A DNA stretch of 64,000 bases from CAZEPT01 sp964626965 (lineage in GTDB: Bacteria; Patescibacteriota; Minisyncoccia; Phycocordibacterales; UBA9973). The position numbers and the translations under genes were made by a program. The stretch covers positions 24,357-88,356 of the forward strand of contig CAZVHB010000003.1 in NCBI GenBank assembly GCA_964626965.1, read 5' to 3'. Below the pieces are notes generated by a model. The model was not told the DNA's origin, ran no database searches, and worked only from the letters and a program-made list of their open reading frames with translations. Below, in pieces: positions 42,113-49,634 of the stretch (position 1 is the first letter of the stretch; each line of letters starts with the position of its first letter).

Positions 42113-42523
42113 CTACAGAATTTTCCTTTTTATCAAAAAAAGGATACTCACACATCCGCCAGCAAGATCAAAGCCGAAGTCACTGAATGTATCGAGGTAG
42201 TTTGGAACTCTAGTTGAAAAACTATGATCGATGAAGAATTCATAGAACTCCCAGCCGATACTCAGTACAAATACCCAAAATAAAATAATCAAAACCCAAT
42301 AATACTTTTTTGAGAAATCTGTTTGTTTGTAGAAAAAGAGGATACAATACACAACCAAAAAACCGAGAAATACTCCTCCGAGAAAATGCATTGGCATATC
42401 AAAATACCAGTATCTCCAATAGAGAAACTGTGCTTGCGCGACAGAATGGAGTATAAAAATAAAAGCCACAAGTGCAAGGAGCATTCGTGAAAAGTGTTTT
42501 TGTGAGACGGCTTGTTTTTCCAT
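42113..42523 (-). CDS. Small multi-pass membrane protein
   Basis: 136 residues, four membrane helices: FSRMLLALVAFIFILHSVA, MHFLGGVFLGFLVVYCILFF, YYWVLIILFWVFVLSIGWEFYEF, and FDLAGGCVSILFLI. The H.LGG.F.G and GWE..E...D phrases resemble the DUF2238/VanZ-like membrane family. Function unknown. TATACT is 6 nt before the ATG, so it has its own leaderless promoter although it abuts the nuclease gene. Confidence 0.65.
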   Translation of the reverse strand: MEKQAVSQKHFSRMLLALVAFIFILHSVAQAQFLYWRYWYFDMPMHFLGGVFLGFLVVYCILFFYKQTDFSKKYYWVLIILFWVFVLSIGWEFYEFFIDHSFSTRVPNYLDTFSDFGFDLAGGCVSILFLIKRKIL

Positions 42524-42693
42524 ACAATAAGTATATCATAACAACCTCATCCCCCGCCTTCTCCTAGCCAGGAGAAGGAGCTTACTACAGAGTATCTTGA
42601 TTCTTTCCTCCTCTCCTGACTAGGAGAGGAGTTAGAGGTGAGGTTGAAAATACTGAGACAAAACATTAAAAGAAACAAGGAGAAGTTCCTAAA

Positions 42694-42852
42694 GAAAAAA
42701 CGCACTTTCGTGCATTTACTCTTTAGGATTATCGATCCGATATTACTATAGTCCTTTGGTATAAAGGTGGGTACCGTGTGCAACATTCCAAGGAATAATA
42801 CAAGTCAGGCCCCTAGTAATACGCGTTCTAAGTAATACTTCTCAATAATCCT
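42694..42852 (-). ncRNA. ssrS: 6S-like RNA candidate
   Basis: About 159 nt including the terminator, flanked by a strong minus-strand promoter and a terminator hairpin (GCAC-gaaa-GTGC plus T tract, 42694-42714). The 5' end TAGGATTAT pairs with the 3' ATAATCCTA. A second stem, GTATTACTTAG with CTATAGTAATAT, follows, then a large internal bubble whose 3' side holds a small hairpin (CCTTT-atacc-AAAGG), then a terminal arm. This rod with a central bubble matches the 6S RNA plan that mimics an open promoter and binds RNA polymerase. Identity rests on shape, not on sequence match. Confidence 0.6.
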
Positions 42853-42858
42853 ACCTGG

Positions 42859-42888
42859 AGTATACGCTACGAGTGACGCTTGTTGCAA
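42859..42888 (-). promoter_or_regulatory. Promoter of the 6S-like RNA
   Basis: Minus strand TTGCAA (42888-42883), an 18-nt spacer and TATACT (42864-42859). Start near 42852. Confidence 0.7.
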
Positions 42889-42931
42889 GGAAAAAAATGT
42901 TTTTTAATGAATTTTTTGAGACTAAAAATAA

Positions 42932-42957
42932 ACAAAATCCCCTCTCGGGGATTTTGT
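42932..42957. terminator. Terminator of ndk
   Basis: ACAAAATCCCC-tct-CGGGGATTTTGT. Confidence 0.8.
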
Positions 42958-42973
42958 GTTAAAAAATTATTTC

Positions 42974-43441
42974 TTATTTGTGTTCTGCGTAAATAAAGTC
43001 TACATCAATTTTTTCATATGTGAAAAGTTCTTCCATATTGAAAAATCGAGAAACTTCAGCAATCCCTGATTCAACAGAGTCAGACGCATGAACGATGTTT
43101 GATTGAGTTGAGAGAGAAAAATCTCCACGGATTGTTCCAGCTGTTGCTTCCCATGCTTTTGTTGGACCAACAAGGAGACGAATAGCAGAGATTGCATTGA
43201 TACCTTCAAGAGCAACGACGATCACAGGACATGCTTTCATGAAGTCACGAATCCCAGGGAAAAATGGCTTGTCTTTGATGTGTGCATAGTGTTCTTCAAG
43301 AACTGCATCTTCAACGGTCATCATTTTAAGACCGATAATTTTGAGACCTTTTTGCTCAAAGCGCTTGATGATTTCACCTGTAAGATTTCTCTGTACTGCG
43401 TCTGGTTTGATAATAATCAATGATTTTTCGTATTGTGGCAT
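42974..43441 (-). CDS. ndk: Nucleoside diphosphate kinase
   Basis: 155 residues. Starts EKSLIIIKPDAVQRNLTGEI. The catalytic His is in SNIVHASDSVESGIAEVSRFF (here truncated to NIVHASDSVESG). Substrate residues lie in KPFFPGIRDFM and GTIRGDFS. It transfers the gamma-phosphate between nucleoside triphosphates and diphosphates. About 15 residues longer than the minimal form. Single gene with its own terminator. Confidence 0.97.
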   Translation of the reverse strand: MPQYEKSLIIIKPDAVQRNLTGEIIKRFEQKGLKIIGLKMMTVEDAVLEEHYAHIKDKPFFPGIRDFMKACPVIVVALEGINAISAIRLLVGPTKAWEATAGTIRGDFSLSTQSNIVHASDSVESGIAEVSRFFNMEELFTYEKIDVDFIYAEHK

Positions 43442-43476
43442 ATGTATATGTTTAACTAATATACACTCACTATACC

Positions 43477-43505
43477 AAAAAATCCTTGTTTTGCAAGGAT
43501 TTTTA
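43477..43505. terminator. Terminator-like hairpin
   Basis: AAAAATCCTTG-ttt-TGCAAGGATTTTT between the divergent ndk and lysozyme-like genes. It could end an antisense transcript. Confidence 0.5.
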
Positions 43506-43536
43506 AAATATAAGCTTCTGTGTTATGGTGGATTTA

Positions 43537-44376
43537 ATGCAAGCAAAAATAATCAAAATTCTTAAAACAATCTGGTCACTTGCGAAACTCGGACTCATGC
43601 TCTTGGGTGCTTTTGTTGTGGTACTTTTTGTACTCCATGAACTTGGGCTGACTAATGTTCCTGGAAGTATCACTCGAGTTAATAAAATTAAGAGCACTAG
43701 TGTAGCAAAAAACCAAGCAGAGAAATTGGAAAAGTATCCATGGCTCACATCTCGTGAATGGAACGTGGTAAAGATTGGACTGAGTAACGATGAAGAGATT
43801 CTCAATGAAGTAGCGAAACAAGTTGATCTCTCCCCTCGCATTATTGCTGGTGCTGTCATCGGAGAACAAATCCGTTTCTTTACCACTGATCGCGCACAAT
43901 TTGAAAGTTACTTTGAGCCAGTAAAGAAATTTATCAACCTCACACAATTTTCTTACGGCATCGCCGGCATCAAACCAGACACCGCGCTCTTTGTTGAAGA
44001 AAATATAAAGAATCCAAATTCAAAATTTTACTTAGGAGAAAAATATGCGCACATGCTCGACTACGCACCAGGTGTAAATGCAGACAACGAGAGAATCAAA
44101 AGACTCAATGACGAAAGTCACCGGTATTCATATCTCTATGTCGCACTGATTCAAAAAATGCTCATCGCGCAGTGGAAAAAAGCTGGATTCGATATCAGTA
44201 AAGATCCAGGTGTGATCGCGAGTCTCTACAATATTGGATTCTCTAGATCCAAACCACATGCAAATCCAGGTATTGGTGGCGTACCAATAACCATTGAGGG
44301 TAAAACATATTCATTCGGAGAACTCGCTGACGACTTTTACTGGTCTGGAGAATTATCCGAATACTTTAAATACTAA
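43537..44376 (+). CDS. Membrane-anchored lysozyme-fold protein (DUF1402-like)
   Basis: 279 residues from the ATG at 43537 (TATGGT 7 nt upstream); an ATG 12 nt earlier is possible. One N-terminal membrane helix (LGLMLLGAFVVVLFVLHELG). The extracytoplasmic part has SPRIIAGAVIGEQIRFF with a Glu in the place of a transglycosylase catalytic Glu, QFSYGIAGIKPDTALFVE, and a C-terminal GVIASLYNIGFSRSKPH. These fit the DUF1402/lytic-transglycosylase-like group, so it probably cuts or binds peptidoglycan. Catalysis is not proven. Confidence 0.65.
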   Translation: MQAKIIKILKTIWSLAKLGLMLLGAFVVVLFVLHELGLTNVPGSITRVNKIKSTSVAKNQAEKLEKYPWLTSREWNVVKIGLSNDEEILNEVAKQVDLSPRIIAGAVIGEQIRFFTTDRAQFESYFEPVKKFINLTQFSYGIAGIKPDTALFVEENIKNPNSKFYLGEKYAHMLDYAPGVNADNERIKRLNDESHRYSYLYVALIQKMLIAQWKKAGFDISKDPGVIASLYNIGFSRSKPHANPGIGGVPITIEGKTYSFGELADDFYWSGELSEYFKY

Positions 44377-44379
44377 ACA

Positions 44380-44415
44380 AAAAAAGCCGACGCGCTCCGC
44401 GCTTCGGCTTTTTTA
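44380..44415 (+). terminator. Terminator
   Basis: AAAAAGCCGA-cGCGctccGCGct-TCGGCTTTTTT, between convergent genes. Confidence 0.8.
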
Positions 44416-44423
44416 ATATACAT

Positions 44424-47165
44424 TTAAAACATCTGCTTGTACCGCGCCATAATCTCTTCTTCCACTTCTTCTCGTGGTCGGCCGTAGGTGTAGTATGAAA
44501 GTTCTTTTATCTTCTCACTGAGTGCCGGATTCCCAACTGGAGCTGGATAGGCTTTCATATTGAAAGGTTTAGTCGGCATACCACGCACGAGCATCTTTAC
44601 ATAGCTGTTATAGTTCTCAAGTTTGATAATATCCCCTGGAGTAAAGACTGGTTCAAACTGTTTTGCAAAGACGTCAGCATTTTCTGGAGACACACGATAG
44701 ACCACCATCGAACCAACGTTACCGAAAACTGCATTTCGGATATTCTCTTCAATCTGTTCGATGTACTGATGCGCAATAGTGAGAGAGAGTCTGTATTTTC
44801 GTGCTTCAGAGAGAATAGATGCAATAGAGTCAGTCGTGACGTTTTGGAACTCATCGATATAGAGATAGAAGTCATTCATTTTCTGTCCGTGCATGTCGAC
44901 ACGAGAAAGCGCCGCCATCTGAATCTTACCGACAATAATCAGACCGATGAGGTTTGAGTTTATTTCACCAAGTCGTCCTTTTGAGAGATTCACTAAAAGA
45001 ATTTTCTTGTTGTCCATAATATCTCGGAAATTGAAAACAGATTTTTGCTGAGAAATAACTGGACGCATAATGTCGTTACTGACAAAGACATCAAACTTGT
45101 TCGTCACATACGGCACAAAGTTTGCAAGTGATTGATCACCTGTCGTCTGTTCGGCATTTTGCCAAAATTGTTTGATGATTGGGTTTTTACATTTTGAAAG
45201 TTTCAAATCACGGAAATTTTTATCAGCAAGCACTCGCCCGATTTCAAGGAGGGTTGAACCACTCTCTGGATCTTCCATCACAAGGAGCGCTGAGTTACGG
45301 AAATACTGTTCAAATGCAGGACCACCAGCTGTCTTCATATCAAAGAGCTTGTTAAAAATAGCGAGAAGCTCATTCACAATCAATATCTTTTGTTCTGGAT
45401 AATTTATATCGTACTCCAACATATTGAGTCCCATAGGTCGGTCCATGTGTGATGGATCAAAGTAGATGACATCATCGATACGTTCTTTTGGGATATTAGC
45501 CAAGATGTCATTAATATCAGAACCGTGCGGATCGATAAAACACACACCATCACCATTGTGAATATCTTGGATAATCATATTTTTGAGTATTGTCGTCTTA
45601 CCAGTTCCCGTCTGTCCAATGACATACATATGACGAACACGATCTTCTTTACTCATGTAGATTTTCTTTGATCCTCCTCGGTAGTTGTTCTCACCCAAGA
45701 GTACCCCATCATTTTCTCGTATATCTTCAGGTGCTGGCGCAGATGTCGCACGCGCAGTCTTGAGCTGAGGTGCACCTTGCACACCAACAGGAAAGTGAAA
45801 CAGTTGTGCGAGCTCTTTTGCTGAAAGCTTGAGCATTTCCTCATCTCGCCACTGACGAAATGAAAAATCATATGAAAATTCATCTGTATGTTTTGGAGAG
45901 ACTCGATGAAACACTAAAGAGTTTGATGTTGTTTCATTAAACTGATTGAACACTGCTTCTACTTGAGAGAGGATACCTTCAGCACGAGACCGTTCCGGAG
46001 CAGATGCCACAATACGAAGTGCTGTTGGAATAATAGAACTTTTTATCTTCTCTTCAATGTGCGTCACGAGTTTTGAGGTACTGTCTGACATTTGGTGATC
46101 AACACTCTGATTAAATTCTTTTGATTTTGTAAAAAATAATTCTTTAAACGCAGTAACTGTCGCCTTGCGAACAGATGCCACACTCGAAAGTGCTTCACTC
46201 ACTTTGTACCCGTCTTCTTTTACTTTACGAAGTGCTTCTTTAAATTCTTCTGTATAGTTATTACCTCCGGGTTGTATAAGAAACTGTATTGCGACACCTT
46301 CACCAACTGTTTTGAGTTTTGAAAGCGCGTTGATTGCCGTCGCCATCGGGTCGTGTTCCATTTCCATCTTAAGCGGGAGAAGATCAGTGTTTTCGTATTG
46401 CGCATACGCACAGGCGGTCACATTTTCATCTGAAAAAATATTATAGTCATCATTCACGACATCAATACGCGCATCACTATAAAAACCAAGAATTTGTTTT
46501 TCAAACAAATCAATACTCTCACGTGGAATCCCAGCGTAAAAATGAATTTCATTACTATCTGATGCGAGTGCTATTTCAAGTGTGAAATGACGCTTGGTCG
46601 TATTTTTAAAAGACCCAGCAATAGAGAGCATTCCCGCATAAAATTGTTCCATAGCAGAAATATATTCTTTGAAACTTTTTTCTTTTTTCTCATCTTCTGG
46701 GAGTGTGATTTCAACAAGCACCATGTCGAGTCCTTTCCACAAAGGACTTCCCTCCTTAACACCAGGAACAGCGTGCACAGACTCGAGATACTGTGCAAGA
46801 AAGCGATGGAAGTCATCAGTGAGGTGTGGATCGTGGAGTGCAGTCAAAACAGAGAGTGTATTTTTAATACCTGTTTCTGTCAGAAGCCCGAGGAGCTCTT
46901 CCATCTTTCGGTCATGTGCTTCTGGTTTGAGTTTCAAGACGAGTGCTTCTACTTGGTGTTCAGGAAGCCTGTGTGCAGTGGTGAGGACTTCACTCGCTTC
47001 AGCACGAGCATACTGTTCGATGGTTTCTGTATGAAGATCTTCTTTGTTGACGTGCTGACCTTCGACAGCGAGATTCTTTTCTCGAAAAGCAATATGCTGT
47101 TTAAGAAATTCTATCTCTTCTTCTGGGCTATTAAACTGTTTACCTCCGAGGTTAAATTCTTCCAT
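44424..47165 (-). CDS. T4SS coupling-type ATPase (VirD4/TraD/HerA-like)
   Basis: 913 residues from the ATG at 47165, chosen because TATACT lies 6 nt upstream. The N-terminal 490 residues are a soluble region of unknown fold. The motor has Walker A MYVIGQTGTGKTTILKNMII (about 525), GVCFIDPHGSDINDILANI, Walker B FYLYIDEFQNVTTDSIA, and the arginine-finger region SLTIAHQYIEQ. No membrane helices are evident. This long-N-terminus form is common in Patescibacteria and is annotated as a type IV secretion coupling protein or conjugative ATPase. No relaxase or VirB partner lies nearby, so the DNA or protein cargo is unknown. Confidence 0.82.
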   Translation of the reverse strand: MEEFNLGGKQFNSPEEEIEFLKQHIAFREKNLAVEGQHVNKEDLHTETIEQYARAEASEVLTTAHRLPEHQVEALVLKLKPEAHDRKMEELLGLLTETGIKNTLSVLTALHDPHLTDDFHRFLAQYLESVHAVPGVKEGSPLWKGLDMVLVEITLPEDEKKEKSFKEYISAMEQFYAGMLSIAGSFKNTTKRHFTLEIALASDSNEIHFYAGIPRESIDLFEKQILGFYSDARIDVVNDDYNIFSDENVTACAYAQYENTDLLPLKMEMEHDPMATAINALSKLKTVGEGVAIQFLIQPGGNNYTEEFKEALRKVKEDGYKVSEALSSVASVRKATVTAFKELFFTKSKEFNQSVDHQMSDSTSKLVTHIEEKIKSSIIPTALRIVASAPERSRAEGILSQVEAVFNQFNETTSNSLVFHRVSPKHTDEFSYDFSFRQWRDEEMLKLSAKELAQLFHFPVGVQGAPQLKTARATSAPAPEDIRENDGVLLGENNYRGGSKKIYMSKEDRVRHMYVIGQTGTGKTTILKNMIIQDIHNGDGVCFIDPHGSDINDILANIPKERIDDVIYFDPSHMDRPMGLNMLEYDINYPEQKILIVNELLAIFNKLFDMKTAGGPAFEQYFRNSALLVMEDPESGSTLLEIGRVLADKNFRDLKLSKCKNPIIKQFWQNAEQTTGDQSLANFVPYVTNKFDVFVSNDIMRPVISQQKSVFNFRDIMDNKKILLVNLSKGRLGEINSNLIGLIIVGKIQMAALSRVDMHGQKMNDFYLYIDEFQNVTTDSIASILSEARKYRLSLTIAHQYIEQIEENIRNAVFGNVGSMVVYRVSPENADVFAKQFEPVFTPGDIIKLENYNSYVKMLVRGMPTKPFNMKAYPAPVGNPALSEKIKELSYYTYGRPREEVEEEIMARYKQMF

Positions 47166-47211
47166 GGTTTTAGTATACAAAATAACCTCATGGAAAACTA
47201 TCAAGGACGTA

Positions 47212-47318
47212 TTGACAAAAGGACTTATATTTATATAATAAGAACAAATTTACTTTTATAGTAACGTACAAGCCGCACCCTTGTGGGGCGCACTGGGGCT
47301 TCATCCCCAAAATTTTTT
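47212..47318 (+). ncRNA. Promoter and short terminated transcript (sRNA candidate)
   Basis: TTGACA (47212-47217), a 16-nt spacer and TATAAT (47234-47239) predict a start near 47246. Two hairpins follow, GCCGCACCC-ttgt-GGGGCGC and GGGG-cttcat-CCCC, then AAAATTTTTT at 47309-47318, a terminator. The RNA would be about 72 nt and has no open frame. A second hairpin terminator (AAAGCCGTCCC-type, 47327-47357) follows. Confidence 0.55.
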
Positions 47319-47326
47319 ATTGTTTT

Positions 47327-47357
47327 AAAAGCCGTTCCAATTTGGGACGGCTTTTTT
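47327..47357. terminator. Terminator
   Basis: AAAAGCCGTTCCAA-tt-TGGGACGGCTTTTTT, a nearly perfect stem. Confidence 0.75.
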
Positions 47358-47446
47358 CTATCTATTTTTAGAACTTGCAAAAATACCACTCTCAAGTATA
47401 CTTACTTTGACAGTTCTTATTTTAATAAAAATTAAAAATTTCAGAC

Positions 47447-47542
47447 ATGAAAAAGCAAATGTTCTCCCCGCCCGTGACAATGTCACAAAAAGCCTCCAAC
47501 AAAGCAGCAAACACGATGGCACCCCACCAAAAAAAGGAGTAG
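47447..47542 (+). CDS. Possible 31-residue basic peptide
   Basis: ATG-initiated frame encoding MKKQMFSPPVTMSQKASNKA and then ANTMAPHQKKE before TAG. A TTGACA (47407-47412) stands upstream and a strong terminator (ACCGTC-aattac-GACGGT plus T7, 47570-47593) stands downstream, so something is transcribed here. No ribosome-binding site is clear. It may instead be a noncoding RNA of about 150 nt. Confidence 0.35.
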   Translation: MKKQMFSPPVTMSQKASNKAANTMAPHQKKE

Positions 47543-47569
47543 CCGGTTCGAAAGCAATTTTAAAAAAAG

Positions 47570-47593
47570 ACCGTCAATTACGACGGTTTTTTT
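47570..47593 (+). terminator. Terminator overlapping the end of the DedA gene
   Basis: ACCGTC-aattac-GACGGTTTTTTT on the plus strand. Confidence 0.75.
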
Positions 47594-48191
47594 ATTTCTT
47601 CATTTTCGCTCTCGCGACTTCTACAAAAGCCCAGAGAATTGAGAGAAGTATAATCCCAATAGTGATGTAGCGCAAAAGATACACTTTTGTTCCAACAAAC
47701 TGTGCCAAGAAATAGCCGAGGAGTGTAAAGACGAGTGTCCAGATAATTGCACCGACAATGTTGTAGAAAAAAAATGTTTTGTAATCCATACGTCCTACAC
47801 CAGCAAATGTCGGCACTCCTGTACGAACAAATGGAATAAACCGTGCAATAAGAATAGTTCGTGGTCCATACTTTTGAAAATAGCGTTCTGTTTTTTCTAA
47901 ATGTTTTTGATTAAAAAACATGATTTTTTCACTAGAAAATATTTTGACTCCATACTTTTTCCCGAGAAAATAGCCAACCTGATCACCAACAGAAGTCCCA
48001 ATAAAACAAATAATCATCACAAGCCACAATGGGAAATAGCCTTGCGCTGCGAAAATCCCTGCAGCAAAAAGGAGTGAATCCCCTGGTAAAAAAACACCTA
48101 TCAAAAGCCCCGCTTCGACGATCAGAATAAGAAACATCCCGATAAGACCAAAATGCGAAATGAGAAATTGAGGGTTGATGTATTCGAGCAT
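47592..48191 (-). CDS. DedA-family membrane protein
   Basis: 199 residues from the ATG at 48191, one base past the upstream stop (48193), so translation is coupled; the longer frame to 48254 is rejected. DedA/SNARE-associated (VTT) motifs: VEAGLLIGVFLPGDSLLFAAG, CFIGTSVGDQVGYFLGKKYG (cut) and ARFIPFVRTGVPTFAGVGRM. About five membrane segments. DedA proteins flip phospholipids such as undecaprenyl phosphate or PE and support membrane homeostasis. Confidence 0.9.
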   Translation of the reverse strand: MLEYINPQFLISHFGLIGMFLILIVEAGLLIGVFLPGDSLLFAAGIFAAQGYFPLWLVMIICFIGTSVGDQVGYFLGKKYGVKIFSSEKIMFFNQKHLEKTERYFQKYGPRTILIARFIPFVRTGVPTFAGVGRMDYKTFFFYNIVGAIIWTLVFTLLGYFLAQFVGTKVYLLRYITIGIILLSILWAFVEVARAKMKK

Positions 48192-48192
48192 A

Positions 48193-48543
48193 CTAATGTA
48201 TCTTCGCTCCCGGTTTAACTTCTTGATCAGGTACGAGAAAAACCGGTTGACCATCTAGTCCATCGACTGCCATAAGCATACCGTGGGATTCAAGACCCAT
48301 CATAGGACGTGGTTCGAGATTGGTACAAAAGAGCATTGTTTTACCGATGAGTTTTTCTGGCTCTGTGTACCACTTTTTTATTCCTGAAAGAATCTGTCGT
48401 GGCACTGGATTACCTTCTGCATCAACTTCACCAAAATCGAGCTCAAAACGAATAAGTTTATCACTCCCCTCTACAGCTTCTGCCTTTAGTACTTTTCCAA
48501 GTCGTGCTTCTATTTTTGCAAAATCATCTATCGTTATATTCAT
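48193..48543 (-). CDS. tRNA-binding (EMAP/CsaA/MetG-C) domain protein
   Basis: 116 residues, a stand-alone OB-fold tRNA-binding domain: FAKIEARLGKVLKAEAVEGSDKL, RQILSGIKKWYTEPEKLIGK and EPRPMMGLESHGMLMA. It matches the C-terminal dimerisation domain of methionyl-tRNA synthetase (MetG-beta) or CsaA. It probably aids tRNA delivery to MetRS. Promoter-proximal to DedA; the two coding sequences are one base apart. Confidence 0.9.
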   Translation of the reverse strand: MNITIDDFAKIEARLGKVLKAEAVEGSDKLIRFELDFGEVDAEGNPVPRQILSGIKKWYTEPEKLIGKTMLFCTNLEPRPMMGLESHGMLMAVDGLDGQPVFLVPDQEVKPGAKIH

Positions 48544-48677
48544 CCGCCAAAATTTTATTACAACAGTACTACTGAAAATACGGGACTGTATTGTAACAAC
48601 ATGTTATCTACTAATATCGACTTCGCGCCTTAAAAAATTTAGGCGGACTAATAGGTACATGATACATAAAAAACCAT

Positions 48678-48724
48678 AATAAATACAGTGACAAAGCCTA
48701 CGGCTTCGTCACTGTATTTATTAT
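48678..48724. terminator. Bidirectional terminator
   Basis: AATACAGTGACAAAGCC-tac-GGCTTCGTCACTGTATT, in AT flanks. Confidence 0.8.
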
Positions 48725-48731
48725 TCCTTTC

Positions 48732-48956
48732 TTAATAACTTCCAAAAAAAAGCATTTGCACATCTTTATTCACCAGAATAACCATCGTAAAGAGGATAAT
48801 CACCACCAAAATAGATCCGACAATAAACTCTTGAATTTCCCTCCCGAGTATTTCCGCATAAAACCAACCAGCAAGTAACCAGAGAATGATAATCGTAATG
48901 AGTGTCGGCATCATGGACGGGATACTCATGATAAAGAGTTGTATAATTTCGAGCAT
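48732..48956 (-). CDS. Small membrane protein
   Basis: 74 residues from the ATG at 48956 (a GTG two codons earlier is also in frame). Two helices: IQLFIMSIPSMMPTLITIII and EFIVGSILVVIILFTMVILV. No motif recognised. It sits alone between two terminators, directly downstream of a candidate small RNA on the same strand. Confidence 0.6.
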   Translation of the reverse strand: MLEIIQLFIMSIPSMMPTLITIIILWLLAGWFYAEILGREIQEFIVGSILVVIILFTMVILVNKDVQMLFFGSY

Positions 48957-48982
48957 GTACACAGTGTATCAAAAAAGAAAAA

Positions 48983-49115
48983 GCAGTACCATGGGTACTG
49001 CGATTTTTCGTTTAGTGCCTCCTCTTATGGATGGCTTCCCTATAGTAGGGATTTTCTGATTTGTTAAGCCAATAAATCAAAGATCTATTCACCCGAATCC
49101 AAAATTATTTTAGAT
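48983..49115 (-). ncRNA. Candidate small structured RNA
   Basis: About 130 nt between a near-consensus promoter and a terminator hairpin GCAGTACC-catg-GGTACTGC plus TTTTTC (48983-49008). Internal stems: TGATTT-a-TT..AA-c-AAATCA, TCCCTA-c-TATAGGGA, and GCC-a-TCC..GGA-g-GC. Not coding. I could not match it to SRP RNA, a riboswitch or another known class. It might also be a leader for the small membrane protein at 48732. Confidence 0.5.
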
Positions 49116-49121
49116 AAAAAT

Positions 49122-49150
49122 ATAATACACTATTAGTAAATTTTTGTCAA
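49122..49150 (-). promoter_or_regulatory. Promoter of the small RNA
   Basis: Minus strand TTGACA (49150-49145), a 17-nt spacer and TATTAT (49127-49122). Confidence 0.75.
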
Positions 49151-49152
49151 AT

Positions 49153-49185
49153 AAAAAACCCGCAAAGTTTCCAATGCGGGTTTTT
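49153..49185. terminator. Bidirectional terminator
   Basis: AAAAACCCGCA-aagtttcca-ATGCGGGTTTTT. Confidence 0.8.
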
Positions 49186-49189
49186 GTTG

Positions 49190-49625
49190 CCGTCAGGCGG
49201 TTTTGTTGTGACAGAAGATTCGTAGTAATGCGTTCGAGTTGCAGATTGCATCGGCAACAGATCTTTGTCAGGTTCCCTGATCTCGGGATTTAGTTTACTT
49301 TTTTTACTTTCAAAGAAGTGTGTCAAAGAGTGCGTATTCGTTTACGAATTTGCGGTATGTACAACTCTGAAATGTAATGGAAGTTACTCCGCATTGCGAA
49401 CCGTATGTATGTAGTGAACCCCACCATACAAGTGAGTTGGTTCGACGCACTTTACAGCGCGATTTTGGAAAAGAAAGCGAATAATTCATTTGCATCAATG
49501 ACTCATAAGCACGATTTGCTGATTTTCATCAGGGCGACTCGGTATGAGCCACGGAGAAGCTAACTAGGCAAATTAAGCTACTTCAACAATGATAGTACGC
49601 TTTTCCCCAGAAAACGCAAGAGGAC
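49190..49625 (-). ncRNA. 430-nt noncoding region, possible large structured RNA
   Basis: No convincing reading frame on either strand. Read on the minus strand it begins with the hairpin GCGTTTTC-tgg-GGAAAAGC just after the nucleotidyltransferase stop. It contains ATTCGTAAACGAAT and TCAGG-gaa-CCTGA hairpins and ends with GTTGCCG..CGGCAAC (49186-49258) before a terminator. Size fits an RNase P-like or other large RNA, but I do not find the conserved RNase P or tmRNA core sequences, so the class is open. Confidence 0.35.
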
Positions 49626-49634
49626 AGGTTATTC

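Noticed and set aside
42694..42852. SRP RNA or T-box
   Set aside because: No GGAA-type SRP apical motif. It ends in its own terminator well before the next gene, so a T-box leader is unlikely.
47407..47670. 87-codon plus-strand frame crossing a terminator into dedA
   Set aside because: It runs through a strong terminator and antisense to DedA. The shorter frame at 47447 is the only plausible one.
49301..49440. Group II intron domain V
   Set aside because: CATACGGTTC resembles the 3' strand of domain V, but no matching 5' GAGCCGTATG strand or reverse transcriptase gene is present.
49310..49498. Minus-strand 62-codon frame inside the 430-nt noncoding region
   Set aside because: No start signals and the region is better explained as structured noncoding sequence.
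49190..49625. A second tmRNA gene
   Set aside because: A short frame ending GTAGCTTAA followed by hairpins looked tag-like, but there is no acceptor stem or T arm, and a complete tmRNA exists at 35261-35649.
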